A DNA stretch of 64,000 nt from Chlorobiota bacterium (GCA_016710285.1 JADJXR010000001.1:868001-932000); one strand, 5' to 3'; shown: positions 25,970 to 35,209, counted from the stretch's first letter. The notes: generated by a model not told the origin, from the letters alone. Program-made: numbers and translations.

Positions 25970-27988
25970 ATGCGCGACCGTGGCTGGAAATATTATCCCG
26001 CGTTGAAGTTGGCAATCCCCCTTGCTTCCGGCATTGCCGTTGCCCACGCCGTTGCCCCTCCCCTCTCCTTCGTTTTCAGCCTGCTTGCCAGCGTTGCGTT
26101 TCTGTTGGCGTTGCTTCTTCGGCGGGGCGCGCCCGCTGCGGGGATTGCCGCGCTGGGGGTAGTCTTCCTTTCCGGAATGCTGCTGATGGCGTTGAACCGT
26201 GACCAGCAAACGGAATTCCCGGAAGGGATGAAGATCACCAAAGCAGAGTTGATTGGGCGCGTTGTGCAGGAGCCAATCATCCGCCAGAACCGGGTTGAGA
26301 TGGTTGTGGCGTGCGATTCCCTTCTGTTCCACAACGCCTCGGTCTCACCCGATTGCCACGTGCTGGTCCGGTTGTACGACACCACCATTGCCGGCCTTGC
26401 CCACCTTCCGACCCTGGGCGATCACATCTCCGTCACCGGAACGGCGGCGGCCCCTTCCGGTCCAACAACTCCGGGCGGGTTCGATTACGCCAGCTACCTT
26501 CGCTCGCGTGGGATTGGCCTAACGTTCACCCCTGCCAACGCCGCCTCGTTATGGGTTTTCCGCGAAGGGGATATTGGATGGATTGAACGCAACGCTGTGG
26601 CCCCCGTGCAGCGGGCCGCACGGGAATTTTCGGAGCTTCACGTTGGCGGGGAGGAAGGGGGGATTATCCGGGCGTTGCTGATTGGCGAGCGTGAGTTTAT
26701 TGATGCCCCCACCCGCCAAGCATTCATGCGAACCGGAACAACGCACGTTCTGGCGGTAAGCGGATTGCACGTTGCGGTGGTCGCGCTGGGGCTGTTCGTC
26801 CTGGTCTCCTGGATTCCGCACCGTGGCTGGCAGGTGGCGGCGTACGCCGTGGCAATCGGCTACTACACCCTGCTGACCGGCGGCACGCCCTCCATCCTTC
26901 GGGCCGCGCTGATGGCGGTGGCGTTCATGGCCGCGCGTTCGCTTGGGCGCGTCTCCCGCCCGCTGAACACGTTGGGGCTTGCCATTCTTATCATCCTTCT
27001 TCTTTCGCCAAGCTATCTGTTCGATATCGGCTTTCAGCTTTCGGTGGCCTCGGTTGCGGGGATACTGATGCTGTACGGCCCGCTGCGCCAATGGCTGGTG
27101 GCCGGGCGTGGCTGGATAGAAAACAACCGGCTGTTCCGTGGCATTGCCGCCATGATGATCGTCTCCTTTGCCGCGCAAGCCTTCACCCTTCCCATTGTCC
27201 TCCATCATTTTGGATACGTCTCCCTTGTGGGATTGCTTGCCAACTTGGTGGTGGTCCCGCTTACCAGCATCGGGATGGCCGTGGGATTGGTCGGGACGGT
27301 GTTCCAGCTGGTGGGGATGGATGCTGTTGCCAACTGGTATGGCGCGGCGGCGTTCCTAACAACCGCCGCTGCCGAGTGGGTTGTCCGGTGGTTTGCCTCG
27401 CCAAGTTTTGCGGGGATTGAGTTCCCCCCAATCGGCGTGGTTTCCATGTTTGTGTTGGCGGCGTTGGTGCTGTTCCTTGCGTTTGGGCAAACCGCTCGCC
27501 AGTATCTGCTCAGGACCGGCGTGTTGCTGGCGGGGGTTTGGTGTGTGGTTCTTGCCGAGCGATTGCTGGACCCGCTTCAAGCCGACCGGCTGGCGTTTCT
27601 GCTTCCATCCCGCGAAGGGATCGCCGTGGCAACCGCTGCCGACGACACCGTACGGGTGTATGGCTTTGGCCGCGACGCTGCCGACTCATCGCTGTTCCGG
27701 TTTGCTGGCGAAGGATTGCGGCGGCGGATTGGCGCAACCACCTTGATCGGCGTGGTGCTCGATTCCGCGCTGGCGGACACACGCCGCGCCGCGCTTTGCA
27801 TCAACGAACGGGGGCCGGAGTTCGCCGTGGCCGAGCTGCCGATTATCATCAGCCGAACCGCACGGCGTGCGCCGGGCATTATCCACGCGTTCAACTCCAA
27901 CTTCTTGCAAGTCCCTTCCGGCCTTATGCTCGATTCCGCAATCGTGATGGAGTATGATGGCAATGGATGGAAGATTGGAGGAGAGTAG
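25970..27988 (+). CDS. ComEC/Rec2-family membrane protein
   Basis: This 672-residue polytopic protein has an N-terminal DUF4131-like soluble domain (LIGRVVQEPI..., LPTLGDHISVTGTA, GGFDYASYLRSRGI) and the competence domain (ALLIGEREFI, TGTTHVLAVSGLHVAVVAL, SILRAALMAVAFMAARS, LSPSYLFDIGFQLSVASVAG). It ends in about 130 soluble residues that show no HxHxDH metallo-beta-lactamase motif. ComEC forms the inner-membrane channel for single-stranded DNA in natural transformation. Absence of the nuclease-like domain is common in Bacteroidota homologues. It stands alone between two repeat arrays. No other competence gene is present in the window. Confidence 0.88.
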   Translation: MRDRGWKYYPALKLAIPLASGIAVAHAVAPPLSFVFSLLASVAFLLALLLRRGAPAAGIAALGVVFLSGMLLMALNRDQQTEFPEGMKITKAELIGRVVQEPIIRQNRVEMVVACDSLLFHNASVSPDCHVLVRLYDTTIAGLAHLPTLGDHISVTGTAAAPSGPTTPGGFDYASYLRSRGIGLTFTPANAASLWVFREGDIGWIERNAVAPVQRAAREFSELHVGGEEGGIIRALLIGEREFIDAPTRQAFMRTGTTHVLAVSGLHVAVVALGLFVLVSWIPHRGWQVAAYAVAIGYYTLLTGGTPSILRAALMAVAFMAARSLGRVSRPLNTLGLAILIILLLSPSYLFDIGFQLSVASVAGILMLYGPLRQWLVAGRGWIENNRLFRGIAAMMIVSFAAQAFTLPIVLHHFGYVSLVGLLANLVVVPLTSIGMAVGLVGTVFQLVGMDAVANWYGAAAFLTTAAAEWVVRWFASPSFAGIEFPPIGVVSMFVLAALVLFLAFGQTARQYLLRTGVLLAGVWCVVLAERLLDPLQADRLAFLLPSREGIAVATAADDTVRVYGFGRDAADSSLFRFAGEGLRRRIGATTLIGVVLDSALADTRRAALCINERGPEFAVAELPIIISRTARRAPGIIHAFNSNFLQVPSGLMLDSAIVMEYDGNGWKIGGE

Positions 27989-28019
27989 GAACGCAAGAAG
28001 TAGAGCTTCTCCAAATCCT

Positions 28020-28077
28020 CCCGAAGCATTCCCCTCCAACGGAGGGGTGCCCGACAGGGCGGGGTGGGTTCGGGGGA
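28020..28077. repeat. Repeat G, copy 1
   Basis: A 58-base element with CCCCTCCAACGGAGGGG and GCCCGACAGGGCGGGGTGGG, almost identical to 28274-28331. Confidence 0.85.
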
Positions 28078-28114
28078 GCAACGCGCAAGGCCAACGCAGA
28101 AAAACCGAAGATGA

Positions 28115-28223
28115 CGCCGAAGGCTAAAGACCTTTTATCAATCCCGACGAAGGTCGGCGCGGCTACCCCCATTGGTGGCTCTCCCGACGAAGTCGGGGTA
28201 GCGGCAGGTCTTTAGCCTGCCCA
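28115..28223. repeat. Palindromic repeat array 6
   Basis: Units GCCGAAGGCTAAAGACC, CCCGACGAAGGTCGG, CCCGACGAAGTCGGG and GGCAGG-loop-CCTGCC lie between comEC and the YfiH-family gene. Confidence 0.88.
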
Positions 28224-28273
28224 GCGACCGAGGATCGAAGATCACGCAGCCCTTGCAATTCTTCCGAAAAATT

Positions 28274-28331
28274 CCCGAAGCATTCCCCTCCGACGGAGGG
28301 GTGCCCGACAGGGCGGGGTGGGTTCGGGGGA
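28274..28331. repeat. Repeat G, copy 2
   Basis: Same orientation as 28020-28077, with CCCCTCCGACGGAGGGG and the same GGGCGGGGTGGGTTCGGGGG end. Confidence 0.85.
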
Positions 28332-28431
28332 ACGATGGAAATCGCAGCGGTTTTCCGTTGGCCACCGAAGGCTCTGATCTTGATTTTTTGAGGGAAGGAG
28401 CACTGCTCGTGGGTTCCCTCGACTTCTGTAA

Positions 28432-28475
28432 GCACAGGCTAAAGACCTGTGGCTACCCCCGACTTCGTCGGGGTG
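28432..28475. repeat. CTAAAGA-loop hairpin with a variant stem
   Basis: CACAGG-CTAAAGA-CCTGTG followed by GCTACC, then CCCCGACTTCGTCGGGG. The stem differs from other copies but stays base-paired. It lies 25 bases before the next start codon. Confidence 0.85.
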
Positions 28476-28500
28476 ATTCCCATATCAACCACTGATTTCT

Positions 28501-29229
28501 ATGCCTCTTCTCTATCAGCCGCGCATCTTCAAACCGCACCCGGGCGTTCGCGCCGGGGTGACGCTGCGGAGCGTTACGGCCAAGGACCCGTTCGGGAATA
28601 ACATGTCGCTGACGGTGGGGGATGAAGAAGGGCGCGTGCGGCGCAATCGGGAGCGCGCGGCGGCGGCGTTGGGATTTGTGCAGATGGCAACGCAACGGCA
28701 GGTCCACGGCAGCACCTGCCGCGTTGTTGGCAACGGCTACTCACCCGCCGAAAGCGACGCGCTGATTACCACCGAGCCTGGCTGGCTGCTTGCCGTCAGC
28801 GTCGCCGATTGCATCCCGGTCCTGCTGTTTGCGGGGCGGCGGAAGGTGGCCGCTGCGGTCCACTCCGGCTGGCGCGGAAGCCAGCAAAACATTGCGGGAA
28901 CAACCATCGCCCAACTGGTTCAGGAATATGGAGTTGAGCCGGAAGAATTGCTGGCGTACATCGGTCCGGCGGCAAGCCAATGCTGCTACGAAGTTGGCAC
29001 CGACGTTGCCCAGCAGTTCCCCGAACACCACAGTCGCCCGCTTGGGGAAGGGAAATTTCTGTTCGACAACAAAGGGGTTGTGCTGGCGCAGCTGCTGGCC
29101 GCCGGCATCCCCCAGCAGCAGATTGAGCTTGACCCACGCTGCACCATCTGCGACCCCAATTTCCACAGCTACCGCCGCGACGGTTCCACCAGCGGACGGA
29201 TGTTTGGGCTGATTGGAATGCTGGGATGA
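28501..29229 (+). CDS. YfiH/PgeF-family (laccase-domain) purine nucleoside phosphorylase-like protein
   Basis: This 242-residue single-domain protein of the multicopper oxidoreductase-like DUF152 family has the usual metal and active-site motifs: QVHGSTC (His), SVADCIP (Cys) and AAVHSGWRG (His), plus YIGPAASQCCYEVG. Homologues act on purine nucleosides (adenosine phosphorolysis/deamination) or remove mis-incorporated residues in peptidoglycan synthesis (PgeF). Cytoplasmic. It is monocistronic, between a repeat array and a bidirectional terminator. The family is clear; the substrate is not. Confidence 0.88.
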   Translation: MPLLYQPRIFKPHPGVRAGVTLRSVTAKDPFGNNMSLTVGDEEGRVRRNRERAAAALGFVQMATQRQVHGSTCRVVGNGYSPAESDALITTEPGWLLAVSVADCIPVLLFAGRRKVAAAVHSGWRGSQQNIAGTTIAQLVQEYGVEPEELLAYIGPAASQCCYEVGTDVAQQFPEHHSRPLGEGKFLFDNKGVVLAQLLAAGIPQQQIELDPRCTICDPNFHSYRRDGSTSGRMFGLIGMLG

Positions 29230-29247
29230 AGGGTGAGCTAAGGGAAC

Positions 29248-29286
29248 AAAAAAAACGCCTGCCGGATTGCTCCAGCAGGCGTTTTC
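29248..29286. terminator. Bidirectional terminator
   Basis: ACGCCTGCCGG with an imperfect CCAGCAGGCGT arm, flanked by an A run and TTTT. It serves the convergent YfiH-family and DUF4397 genes. Confidence 0.85.
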
Positions 29287-29312
29287 CTTACCGCTTTGCT
29301 TGGCAGTTTTTT

Positions 29313-30026
29313 TTACTGCGCGTCTTCCACAATCGCGCCGTTCAGGGCGTACTGGCCAACGCCACTGGTGGACCCGTAGACCACCGCCGTGTATTGCTTC
29401 CCCGCCACCAGCGTCACGGGGATTGCCAGCAGTGAATCGTTGCTGCTGCTGTTGGTGATAATCAGCTTTTGGGTTGTGGCAACCGGCACGTTGATGAAGT
29501 CGCTTCCGCTTTTGTAGGGGATTGCCCCGCTTGTCAGCGCAAGCCCGTTTTTCTCATTCACCAGCACCTTGATCGAGGGTGCCGACTCCGAAGCCTGAAT
29601 CACCCGAACCGCAGCGTTGCCACTGCTGATGGCGTTCTTTTTGGTGATGACGCTGAACATCTCCCGCTTGTTCGACGAGCCGGAGAACACCGTCCATGCC
29701 GATTTTGCGGAATCGGCCTGCAGCTGCGCCGATGCAAGCTCGGTCCCGTCGGTGCCGAACACTTTCAGCGTGTTGTTGCCGTTCGGGATGATGATCTTGG
29801 CACCTGGCTGGCCGTACGGCAGGTCCGTCACCAGCGTCTGCGATTCCCGCTTCACCACCACATTTTGGTTGAACCCCGGGTTGGCGTGGAAAACGGTGAT
29901 GGTGGAGTTCCCGGTGGGCGTTGGCTCGGCTGGGTCATCGCTGCAACCAGCAATCCCCAACGAAAAAAGTGCGGCCCCCAGAATCGGGAACGTGGCGCGG
30001 ATCATGGCGGAGAACATCTTCTTCAT
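29313..30026 (-). CDS. DUF4397 lipoprotein
   Basis: This is a 237-residue lipoprotein: the signal peptide ends in LGIAGC with C28 lipidated. Two repeated DUF4397 segments follow (STITVFHANPGFNQNVVV..., AAVRVIQASESAPSIKVLV...), each ending in a beta-rich YTAVVYG-like strand. These domains are common in Bacteroidota surface lipoproteins and have no known activity. The start at 30026 is the second of two close ATGs (the other at 30032). A -7 element lies about 70 bases upstream. It is divergent from uvrA. Confidence 0.8.
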   Translation of the reverse strand: MKKMFSAMIRATFPILGAALFSLGIAGCSDDPAEPTPTGNSTITVFHANPGFNQNVVVKRESQTLVTDLPYGQPGAKIIIPNGNNTLKVFGTDGTELASAQLQADSAKSAWTVFSGSSNKREMFSVITKKNAISSGNAAVRVIQASESAPSIKVLVNEKNGLALTSGAIPYKSGSDFINVPVATTQKLIITNSSSNDSLLAIPVTLVAGKQYTAVVYGSTSGVGQYALNGAIVEDAQ

Positions 30027-30097
30027 GGTCATGGTCAATAGGTGGAAGGAACAGATGCTTGGTATGGATACGCCCAACGCTGCCAGCGGCGGGCGGC

Positions 30098-30105
30098 CAA
30101 ATATA
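30098..30105 (-). promoter_or_regulatory. Candidate -7 promoter element of the DUF4397 gene
   Basis: TATATTTG on the minus strand fits TAnnTTTG exactly, 72 bases before the start codon. Confidence 0.45.
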
Positions 30106-30269
30106 CAAACGCCCCGCGCCCCCGCGACGTTAGCCGGAAACCGTGACAAGTGATTATTCCCCCGCTTGCCGCTTGCCTACCCCTTTCTTGCCGAAGTAAT
30201 TTGGTTGGTTGCAACGTGGGCTTGCGGCCCAAGTGCCCACTCTTCTCCGTATTTCTCTGTTTGAACACC

Positions 30270-33200
30270 ATGCCAGTTTCCAAGCAATCCACCCGCCCAA
30301 AAACAAGCAAGTTGACCGACAAGATGACCCTGCTTCCCCCCATTGCCAGATTGGTTGGCAGCGGCGCGCCGGAGAAAGCCTTCGATGGAATCCCCGATGA
30401 AGCCTTCGACGGGATCATCGTTCGTGGCGCGCGCGAGCATAACCTGAAAGGGGTGGATGTGGAAATCCCGCGCGAATCGCTGACGGTGATCACCGGGCTT
30501 TCCGGTTCGGGCAAATCATCGCTGGCGTTCGACACGATTTACGCCGAAGGGCAACGCCGCTACGTGGAAAGCCTTTCCCCCTACGCCCGCCAGTTTCTTG
30601 GCCTGATGGAACGCCCCGATGTTGACCTGATTGAAGGCCTTTCCCCGGCAATCTCCATCGAACAAAAAACCGTTTCCGGCAACCCCCGCTCCACTGTTGG
30701 GACCGTCACCGAGATTTATGATTTCCTGCGGTTGCTGTTTGCACGGGTGGGGGTCCAGCATTGCGTCAACTGCGGCAACCCGGTGGTGAAACAAACCCCC
30801 GACCAAGTTCTGGAGGCGATCCTCCAGAACTACAGCGGCCAACGGATTGCACTGCTTGCCCCGGTGGTTCGCGGGCGGAAAGGGCATTATCAGGAACTGT
30901 TCGAGAAGATTCAGAAAGATGGATTCACGCGGGTGCGGACCGATGGCGAAATCCGCGAGATTGAGCAAGGGATGAAGCTGGATCGCTACAAAATTCACAA
31001 CGTGGAGATTGTGGTGGACCGCTTGCTGGTGGAGGATTCGTCGCGGTCGCGGCTGTTCAGTTCGGTGGAAACCGCGCTGAAGTTCGGCGAAGGAAACATG
31101 ATCGTCGTCCGGTGGGATGACCCAAAGGGGGATGCCCTCTTCTCCGAAAAACTTGCCTGCCCCGACTGCGGCATCAGCTACGAGGAACCGGAGCCGAACT
31201 CCTTCAGCTTCAACTCACCCTACGGCTCCTGTCCGAAGTGCGAAGGGCTTGGCGAGTCCACCACATTCGCCATGGACCTTATCATCCCGGACATGAATTT
31301 GTCGCTCCATGAAGAAGGGGTGCGCCCGCTTGGGAAGCCGCGAAAAACGTGGCAGTGGGCCCAAGTCACCGCCGTGATCGAGCATTTTGGCCACGACGTT
31401 CACACTCCGCTGAACAAGTACAGCAAGGAGGCTTTCCAGGCGATGATGTTTGGGGGAGGGAAGCAGAAGTTCACCATCCCCTACACCTACTCCAACGGCA
31501 GGACCGTCACCTACAACCACCGGTTCGAGGGGGTGATCCACAACTTGGAGCATCACTACCAGAACACTTCATCGGCCAGCATTCGGGGGTGGTTGGATTC
31601 GTTTATGAAATCGGTGGAGTGCCCGCAATGCAGCGGCGGGCGGCTGAAGCCGGAAAGCCTTGCGGTGCGGATTGACCAACGGAACATCAACGACCTTGTA
31701 AGCCTTCCCATCAACGAAGCCGTTGCCGCGTTGCAGAAGCTGAAACTGAACAAACGCCAGCATGAAATCGGCCACCTGATTATCAAAGAAATCGTGGAGC
31801 GGATGGAGTTCCTGCTGGAAGTTGGCCTCCACTACCTGACGCTGAACCGAACCGCACGAACCCTTAGCGGAGGCGAGGCGCAACGGATCCGGCTGGCAAC
31901 CCAAATCGGGTCCCAGCTGAGCGGGGTCCTGTACGTTTTGGACGAGCCATCAATCGGGCTTCACCAGCACGACAACGTGAAGCTGATCGGCTCGCTGAAA
32001 CGCCTTCGCGACTTGGGGAACACCGTGGTGGTGGTGGAGCACGACCGCGAAATGATTGAAAGCGCCGACTACGTGATTGACCTTGGCCCCGGCGCCGGCG
32101 AGCTTGGCGGCGAACTTGTTGGAGCCTCGCTCCCCGAAGCCTTCCTTACCCTTGATGCCGGCCACCAAAACGGGCGGGCGCTGAAGATTGAGGGCGACCT
32201 TAGCCGCAGCCTCACCTTCCAATATCTAACGGGCCAGCGGGTGATTGAAACGCCAACCAAACGCCGCGCCGGCAACGGCAAGTATATCCGGCTGGAGGGG
32301 GCGCGCGGGCACAACCTGAAGAACGTGACGCTGGAGCTTCCGTTGGGGACGTTCGTCTGCGTGACGGGGCTGTCGGGGTCGGGGAAGTCATCGCTGATTA
32401 ACGAGACGCTCTATCCAATTCTTTCGCATCACTTCTACCAAAGCCACCTTCCCACGCTTCCGCACAAGCGGATTGAGGGGTTGGAGCTGATTGACAAAGT
32501 GATTGATATTGACCAATCGCCGATTGGCCGGACCCCGCGCTCGAACCCGGCAACCTACACCGGGGTTTTCACCTTCATCCGCGACCTGTTCACGCAGTTG
32601 CCGGAGTCGAAGATCCGCGGCTACAGCGCGGGGCGGTTCAGCTTCAACGTGGCGGGCGGGCGGTGCGAGGAATGCGAGGGGGATGGATTGAAGAAGATCG
32701 AGATGAATTTCCTTCCCGACGTGTACGTCACCTGCGAGGCCTGCAACGGGAAACGCTACAACCGCGAAACGTTGGAGGTCCGCTACAAAGGGCGGAACAT
32801 CAGCGAGGTGTTGGAGATGACGGTGGCCGAATCGGCAAGTTTTTTCGAGGACATCCCCCGCATCAGCCGGAAGCTGAAAACGTTGAACGATGTTGGGCTT
32901 GGGTATCTGCGGCTTGGGCAGCAGGCCACCACGCTCAGCGGCGGCGAGGCGCAGCGGGTGAAGTTGGCAACGGAGCTTTCCAAAGTCAGCACCGGGCGCA
33001 CGATGTACCTGCTGGACGAACCCACCACGGGGCTGCATTTCGAGGATGTGCGGATGCTGCTGAAAGTGGTCCAATCGCTGGTGGACAAAGGGAACACGGT
33101 GGTGGTGATTGAGCACAACCTAGACGTGATAAAATCTGCCGATTGGATTATTGATGTTGGTCCCGAAGGGGGAAAACATGGCGGGCGCATCATTGCCGAA

Positions 33201-33293
33201 GGAACCCCGGAACAAGTGATGGAAATTGAAGAAAGCTACACCGGGCGCTACTTGGAGTTAGAAATGGAGATTGAGCGGCGGAGAAAGGGGTGA
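30270..33293 (+). CDS. uvrA: Excinuclease ABC subunit A
   Basis: This is a 1007-residue protein from the ATG at 30270; the open frame extends 40 codons upstream without family similarity. The first ATPase has GLSGSGKSSLAFDT, and zinc-finger cysteines CPDCG and CPKC. The signature LSGGEAQRIRLA and VLDEPSIGLHQ come next. The second ATPase has VTGLSGSGKSSLINE, CEEC and CEAC zinc ligands, LSGGEAQRVKLA and LLDEPTTGLHFED. UvrA finds bulky DNA lesions with UvrB in nucleotide excision repair. All motifs are intact. The G+C content drops sharply just after its stop codon. Confidence 0.96.
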   Translation: MPVSKQSTRPKTSKLTDKMTLLPPIARLVGSGAPEKAFDGIPDEAFDGIIVRGAREHNLKGVDVEIPRESLTVITGLSGSGKSSLAFDTIYAEGQRRYVESLSPYARQFLGLMERPDVDLIEGLSPAISIEQKTVSGNPRSTVGTVTEIYDFLRLLFARVGVQHCVNCGNPVVKQTPDQVLEAILQNYSGQRIALLAPVVRGRKGHYQELFEKIQKDGFTRVRTDGEIREIEQGMKLDRYKIHNVEIVVDRLLVEDSSRSRLFSSVETALKFGEGNMIVVRWDDPKGDALFSEKLACPDCGISYEEPEPNSFSFNSPYGSCPKCEGLGESTTFAMDLIIPDMNLSLHEEGVRPLGKPRKTWQWAQVTAVIEHFGHDVHTPLNKYSKEAFQAMMFGGGKQKFTIPYTYSNGRTVTYNHRFEGVIHNLEHHYQNTSSASIRGWLDSFMKSVECPQCSGGRLKPESLAVRIDQRNINDLVSLPINEAVAALQKLKLNKRQHEIGHLIIKEIVERMEFLLEVGLHYLTLNRTARTLSGGEAQRIRLATQIGSQLSGVLYVLDEPSIGLHQHDNVKLIGSLKRLRDLGNTVVVVEHDREMIESADYVIDLGPGAGELGGELVGASLPEAFLTLDAGHQNGRALKIEGDLSRSLTFQYLTGQRVIETPTKRRAGNGKYIRLEGARGHNLKNVTLELPLGTFVCVTGLSGSGKSSLINETLYPILSHHFYQSHLPTLPHKRIEGLELIDKVIDIDQSPIGRTPRSNPATYTGVFTFIRDLFTQLPESKIRGYSAGRFSFNVAGGRCEECEGDGLKKIEMNFLPDVYVTCEACNGKRYNRETLEVRYKGRNISEVLEMTVAESASFFEDIPRISRKLKTLNDVGLGYLRLGQQATTLSGGEAQRVKLATELSKVSTGRTMYLLDEPTTGLHFEDVRMLLKVVQSLVDKGNTVVVIEHNLDVIKSADWIIDVGPEGGKHGGRIIAEGTPEQVMEIEESYTGRYLELEMEIERRRKG

Positions 33294-33384
33294 GTGCTCG
33301 CAGCTATTGGATATGATGCTGTTGTTATGAATAACCTCTATTTTAGGCAAGGCTATAAACGATCATTGTACTATCTCCAAAATC

Positions 33385-34740
33385 ATGATAACCGCGCTCA
33401 ACATCCAGAATTTCAAATCATGGAAGCAGACGGGCCATATTCCATTAGGGAAACTCACTGGAATTTTTGGGGCTAACTCCTCCGGGAAAACAAGTTTGCT
33501 GCAATTTCTGTTGATGATGAAGCAAACAGCCGAAACGCCTGATAGATCACGGGTTCTGCACACTGGCAATGATAGCACGCTCGTGGACTTGGGTACTTTT
33601 TATGATATTATCTATGCTCATAAAGAGCCAGGGGTTATTGATTTTTCCATTGGATGGAATACTATGAAGCCAATGACAATCCCCTTATTAGATGCATCGA
33701 ATACTGAGCGTGCATTTGATAAAATCACATTTGGTGCTTCAATAGAAGGCAATGGGAATGGTATTTATGTAAAAAAATTCAATTATCGGTTTGATGGTAT
33801 GAGTTTTGGCATGGAGCGGCAAAAAGATGGGAAATACAAGCTGACGCATGAAAAATTTAAGGCAATACGCCAGCAAGGTCGGAAATGGCCTTTACCGGAA
33901 CCGGTGAAATCGTATGGTTTTCCCGACCAGGTTGTTGCTTATTATCAAAACGTTGGTTTTTTACCAAATTTAGTTTTAGCATTTGAGCAACTGATGAGCA
34001 GCATCTACTATCTTGGCCCATTGCGTGAATATCCAAGCCGATCATATCTATGGGCAGGAGAGCGACCCACGGGAGTTGGCAGCCGTGGTGAGCTTGCCAT
34101 CTCGGCGTTGCTTGCATCGCGGCAGCAAGGCAAAGCCATTCAACCCCAGAAAGAGAAACGTAAACGGCGTAAGACGTTAGAAGAGTATGTTGCCGAGTGG
34201 CTAAAAAAACTGGGAATTATTCATGGCTTCAGGCTCACCTCAATAGCACCGAATAGAAAAGAATATGAAGTACGTGTTAAAACGCATCCAGACTCCCACG
34301 AAGTTTTAATTACCGATGTCGGCTTTGGCGTTTCGCAAGTGCTTCCGGTGATTGTCCTCTGTTTTTATGCACCCGAAGGCTCTACTATAATTTTAGAACA
34401 ACCTGAAATTCATCTCCATCCATCAATTCAAGCGGGATTAGCAGATGTTTTTATTGATGCAATTAAAACACGAGGCGTTCAAATCATTCTGGAAAGCCAT
34501 AGCGAGCACCTTCTGGTAAGGCTTCAACGGCGTATTGCAGAAGAATTGATTGATAGCAATGATGTTAAATTATTTTTTGCTGAAAATGTGGGAGGCTCTT
34601 CAACGCTTTCGCTATTGGATTTAGATATTTTTGGAGAAATCAAAAACTGGCCGGAAAATTTCTTTGGTGATTCAATGAAAGACCTTGCAGCAATGACTGA
34701 TGCGGCTATCAATCGCAAGCTAAAAAGCAATAATGCATAA
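33385..34740 (+). CDS. AAA (OLD/ABC-like) ATPase with C-terminal DUF3696
   Basis: This 451-residue protein has Walker A GANSSGKT (29-36) after IQNFKSWKQTG, a long insertion, Walker B ILEQPE (336-341, followed by IHLHPS) and an H-loop-like ESHSEHLL (372-375). The C-terminus contains WPENFFGD, the mark of DUF3696. This is the AAA_15/AAA_21 architecture of OLD, RecF-like and many defence ATPases. It overlaps the next gene by eight bases. The two genes are strikingly AT-rich (20 G+C of 60 at 33601-33660 versus 37 of 60 at 32101-32160 in uvrA), which points to transfer. Its role is unknown; an effector or sensor role in defence is inferred. Confidence 0.85.
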   Translation: MITALNIQNFKSWKQTGHIPLGKLTGIFGANSSGKTSLLQFLLMMKQTAETPDRSRVLHTGNDSTLVDLGTFYDIIYAHKEPGVIDFSIGWNTMKPMTIPLLDASNTERAFDKITFGASIEGNGNGIYVKKFNYRFDGMSFGMERQKDGKYKLTHEKFKAIRQQGRKWPLPEPVKSYGFPDQVVAYYQNVGFLPNLVLAFEQLMSSIYYLGPLREYPSRSYLWAGERPTGVGSRGELAISALLASRQQGKAIQPQKEKRKRRKTLEEYVAEWLKKLGIIHGFRLTSIAPNRKEYEVRVKTHPDSHEVLITDVGFGVSQVLPVIVLCFYAPEGSTIILEQPEIHLHPSIQAGLADVFIDAIKTRGVQIILESHSEHLLVRLQRRIAEELIDSNDVKLFFAENVGGSSTLSLLDLDIFGEIKNWPENFFGDSMKDLAAMTDAAINRKLKSNNA

Positions 34741-35209
34741 TCATTGGATTGTTGACACAAACGTCCTGGTAGTTGCCAACAATCTGCCGGATAGCCATGC
34801 AGCTCCGTCTTGCATTCAAGCAGCTATTGCATTCCTTATTTCATTGAAAAATAATGGTCATTTAGTAGTTGATGCTGACTACGCAATTATCAAAGAATAC
34901 ATAAATAATGCGAAGTCAACTGGGCAGGGAGGGGTTGGGGATGCATTTTTGAAATGGGTGCTGCAAAACCGAGCGAACTCAAATCGCTGCACCCAAGTGC
35001 AGATTACCCACCATCCTGATCGGGAGTACAAAGAATTCCCCGATGACCCTAATCTTATCAGCTTTGACCGCTCAGATCGCAAATTCGTGGCCGTCGCACT
35101 TGCCCATCCCGGGCACCCTCCAATCGTAAACGCTGTTGATTCCGATTGGGGAAACGCTATTGACACGCTGGGTAGCCATGGTGTACAAGTCCATCAACTA
35201 TGCCCCTGA
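34733..35209 (+). CDS. PIN-like domain protein paired with the AAA ATPase
   Basis: This 158-residue protein starts at an ATG inside the last codons of the ATPase gene, so translation is coupled. IVDTNVLVV (D8), DADYAIIKEY (E55), FDRSDRKFVAVAL (D112, D115) and NAVDSDWGNA (D136, D138) give the spacing of the acidic cluster of PIN ribonucleases (VapC/FEN-like fold). It lacks an adjacent VapB antitoxin; its only partner is the ATPase. The region is AT-rich like the ATPase. Likely a metal-dependent nuclease controlled by the ATPase. The PIN assignment rests on motif spacing, not on a search. Confidence 0.65.
   Translation: MHNHWIVDTNVLVVANNLPDSHAAPSCIQAAIAFLISLKNNGHLVVDADYAIIKEYINNAKSTGQGGVGDAFLKWVLQNRANSNRCTQVQITHHPDREYKEFPDDPNLISFDRSDRKFVAVALAHPGHPPIVNAVDSDWGNAIDTLGSHGVQVHQLCP

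Noticed and set aside
33294..33476. 60-codon open frame directly after uvrA
   Set aside because: It overlaps the ATPase start in another frame and shows no motif.
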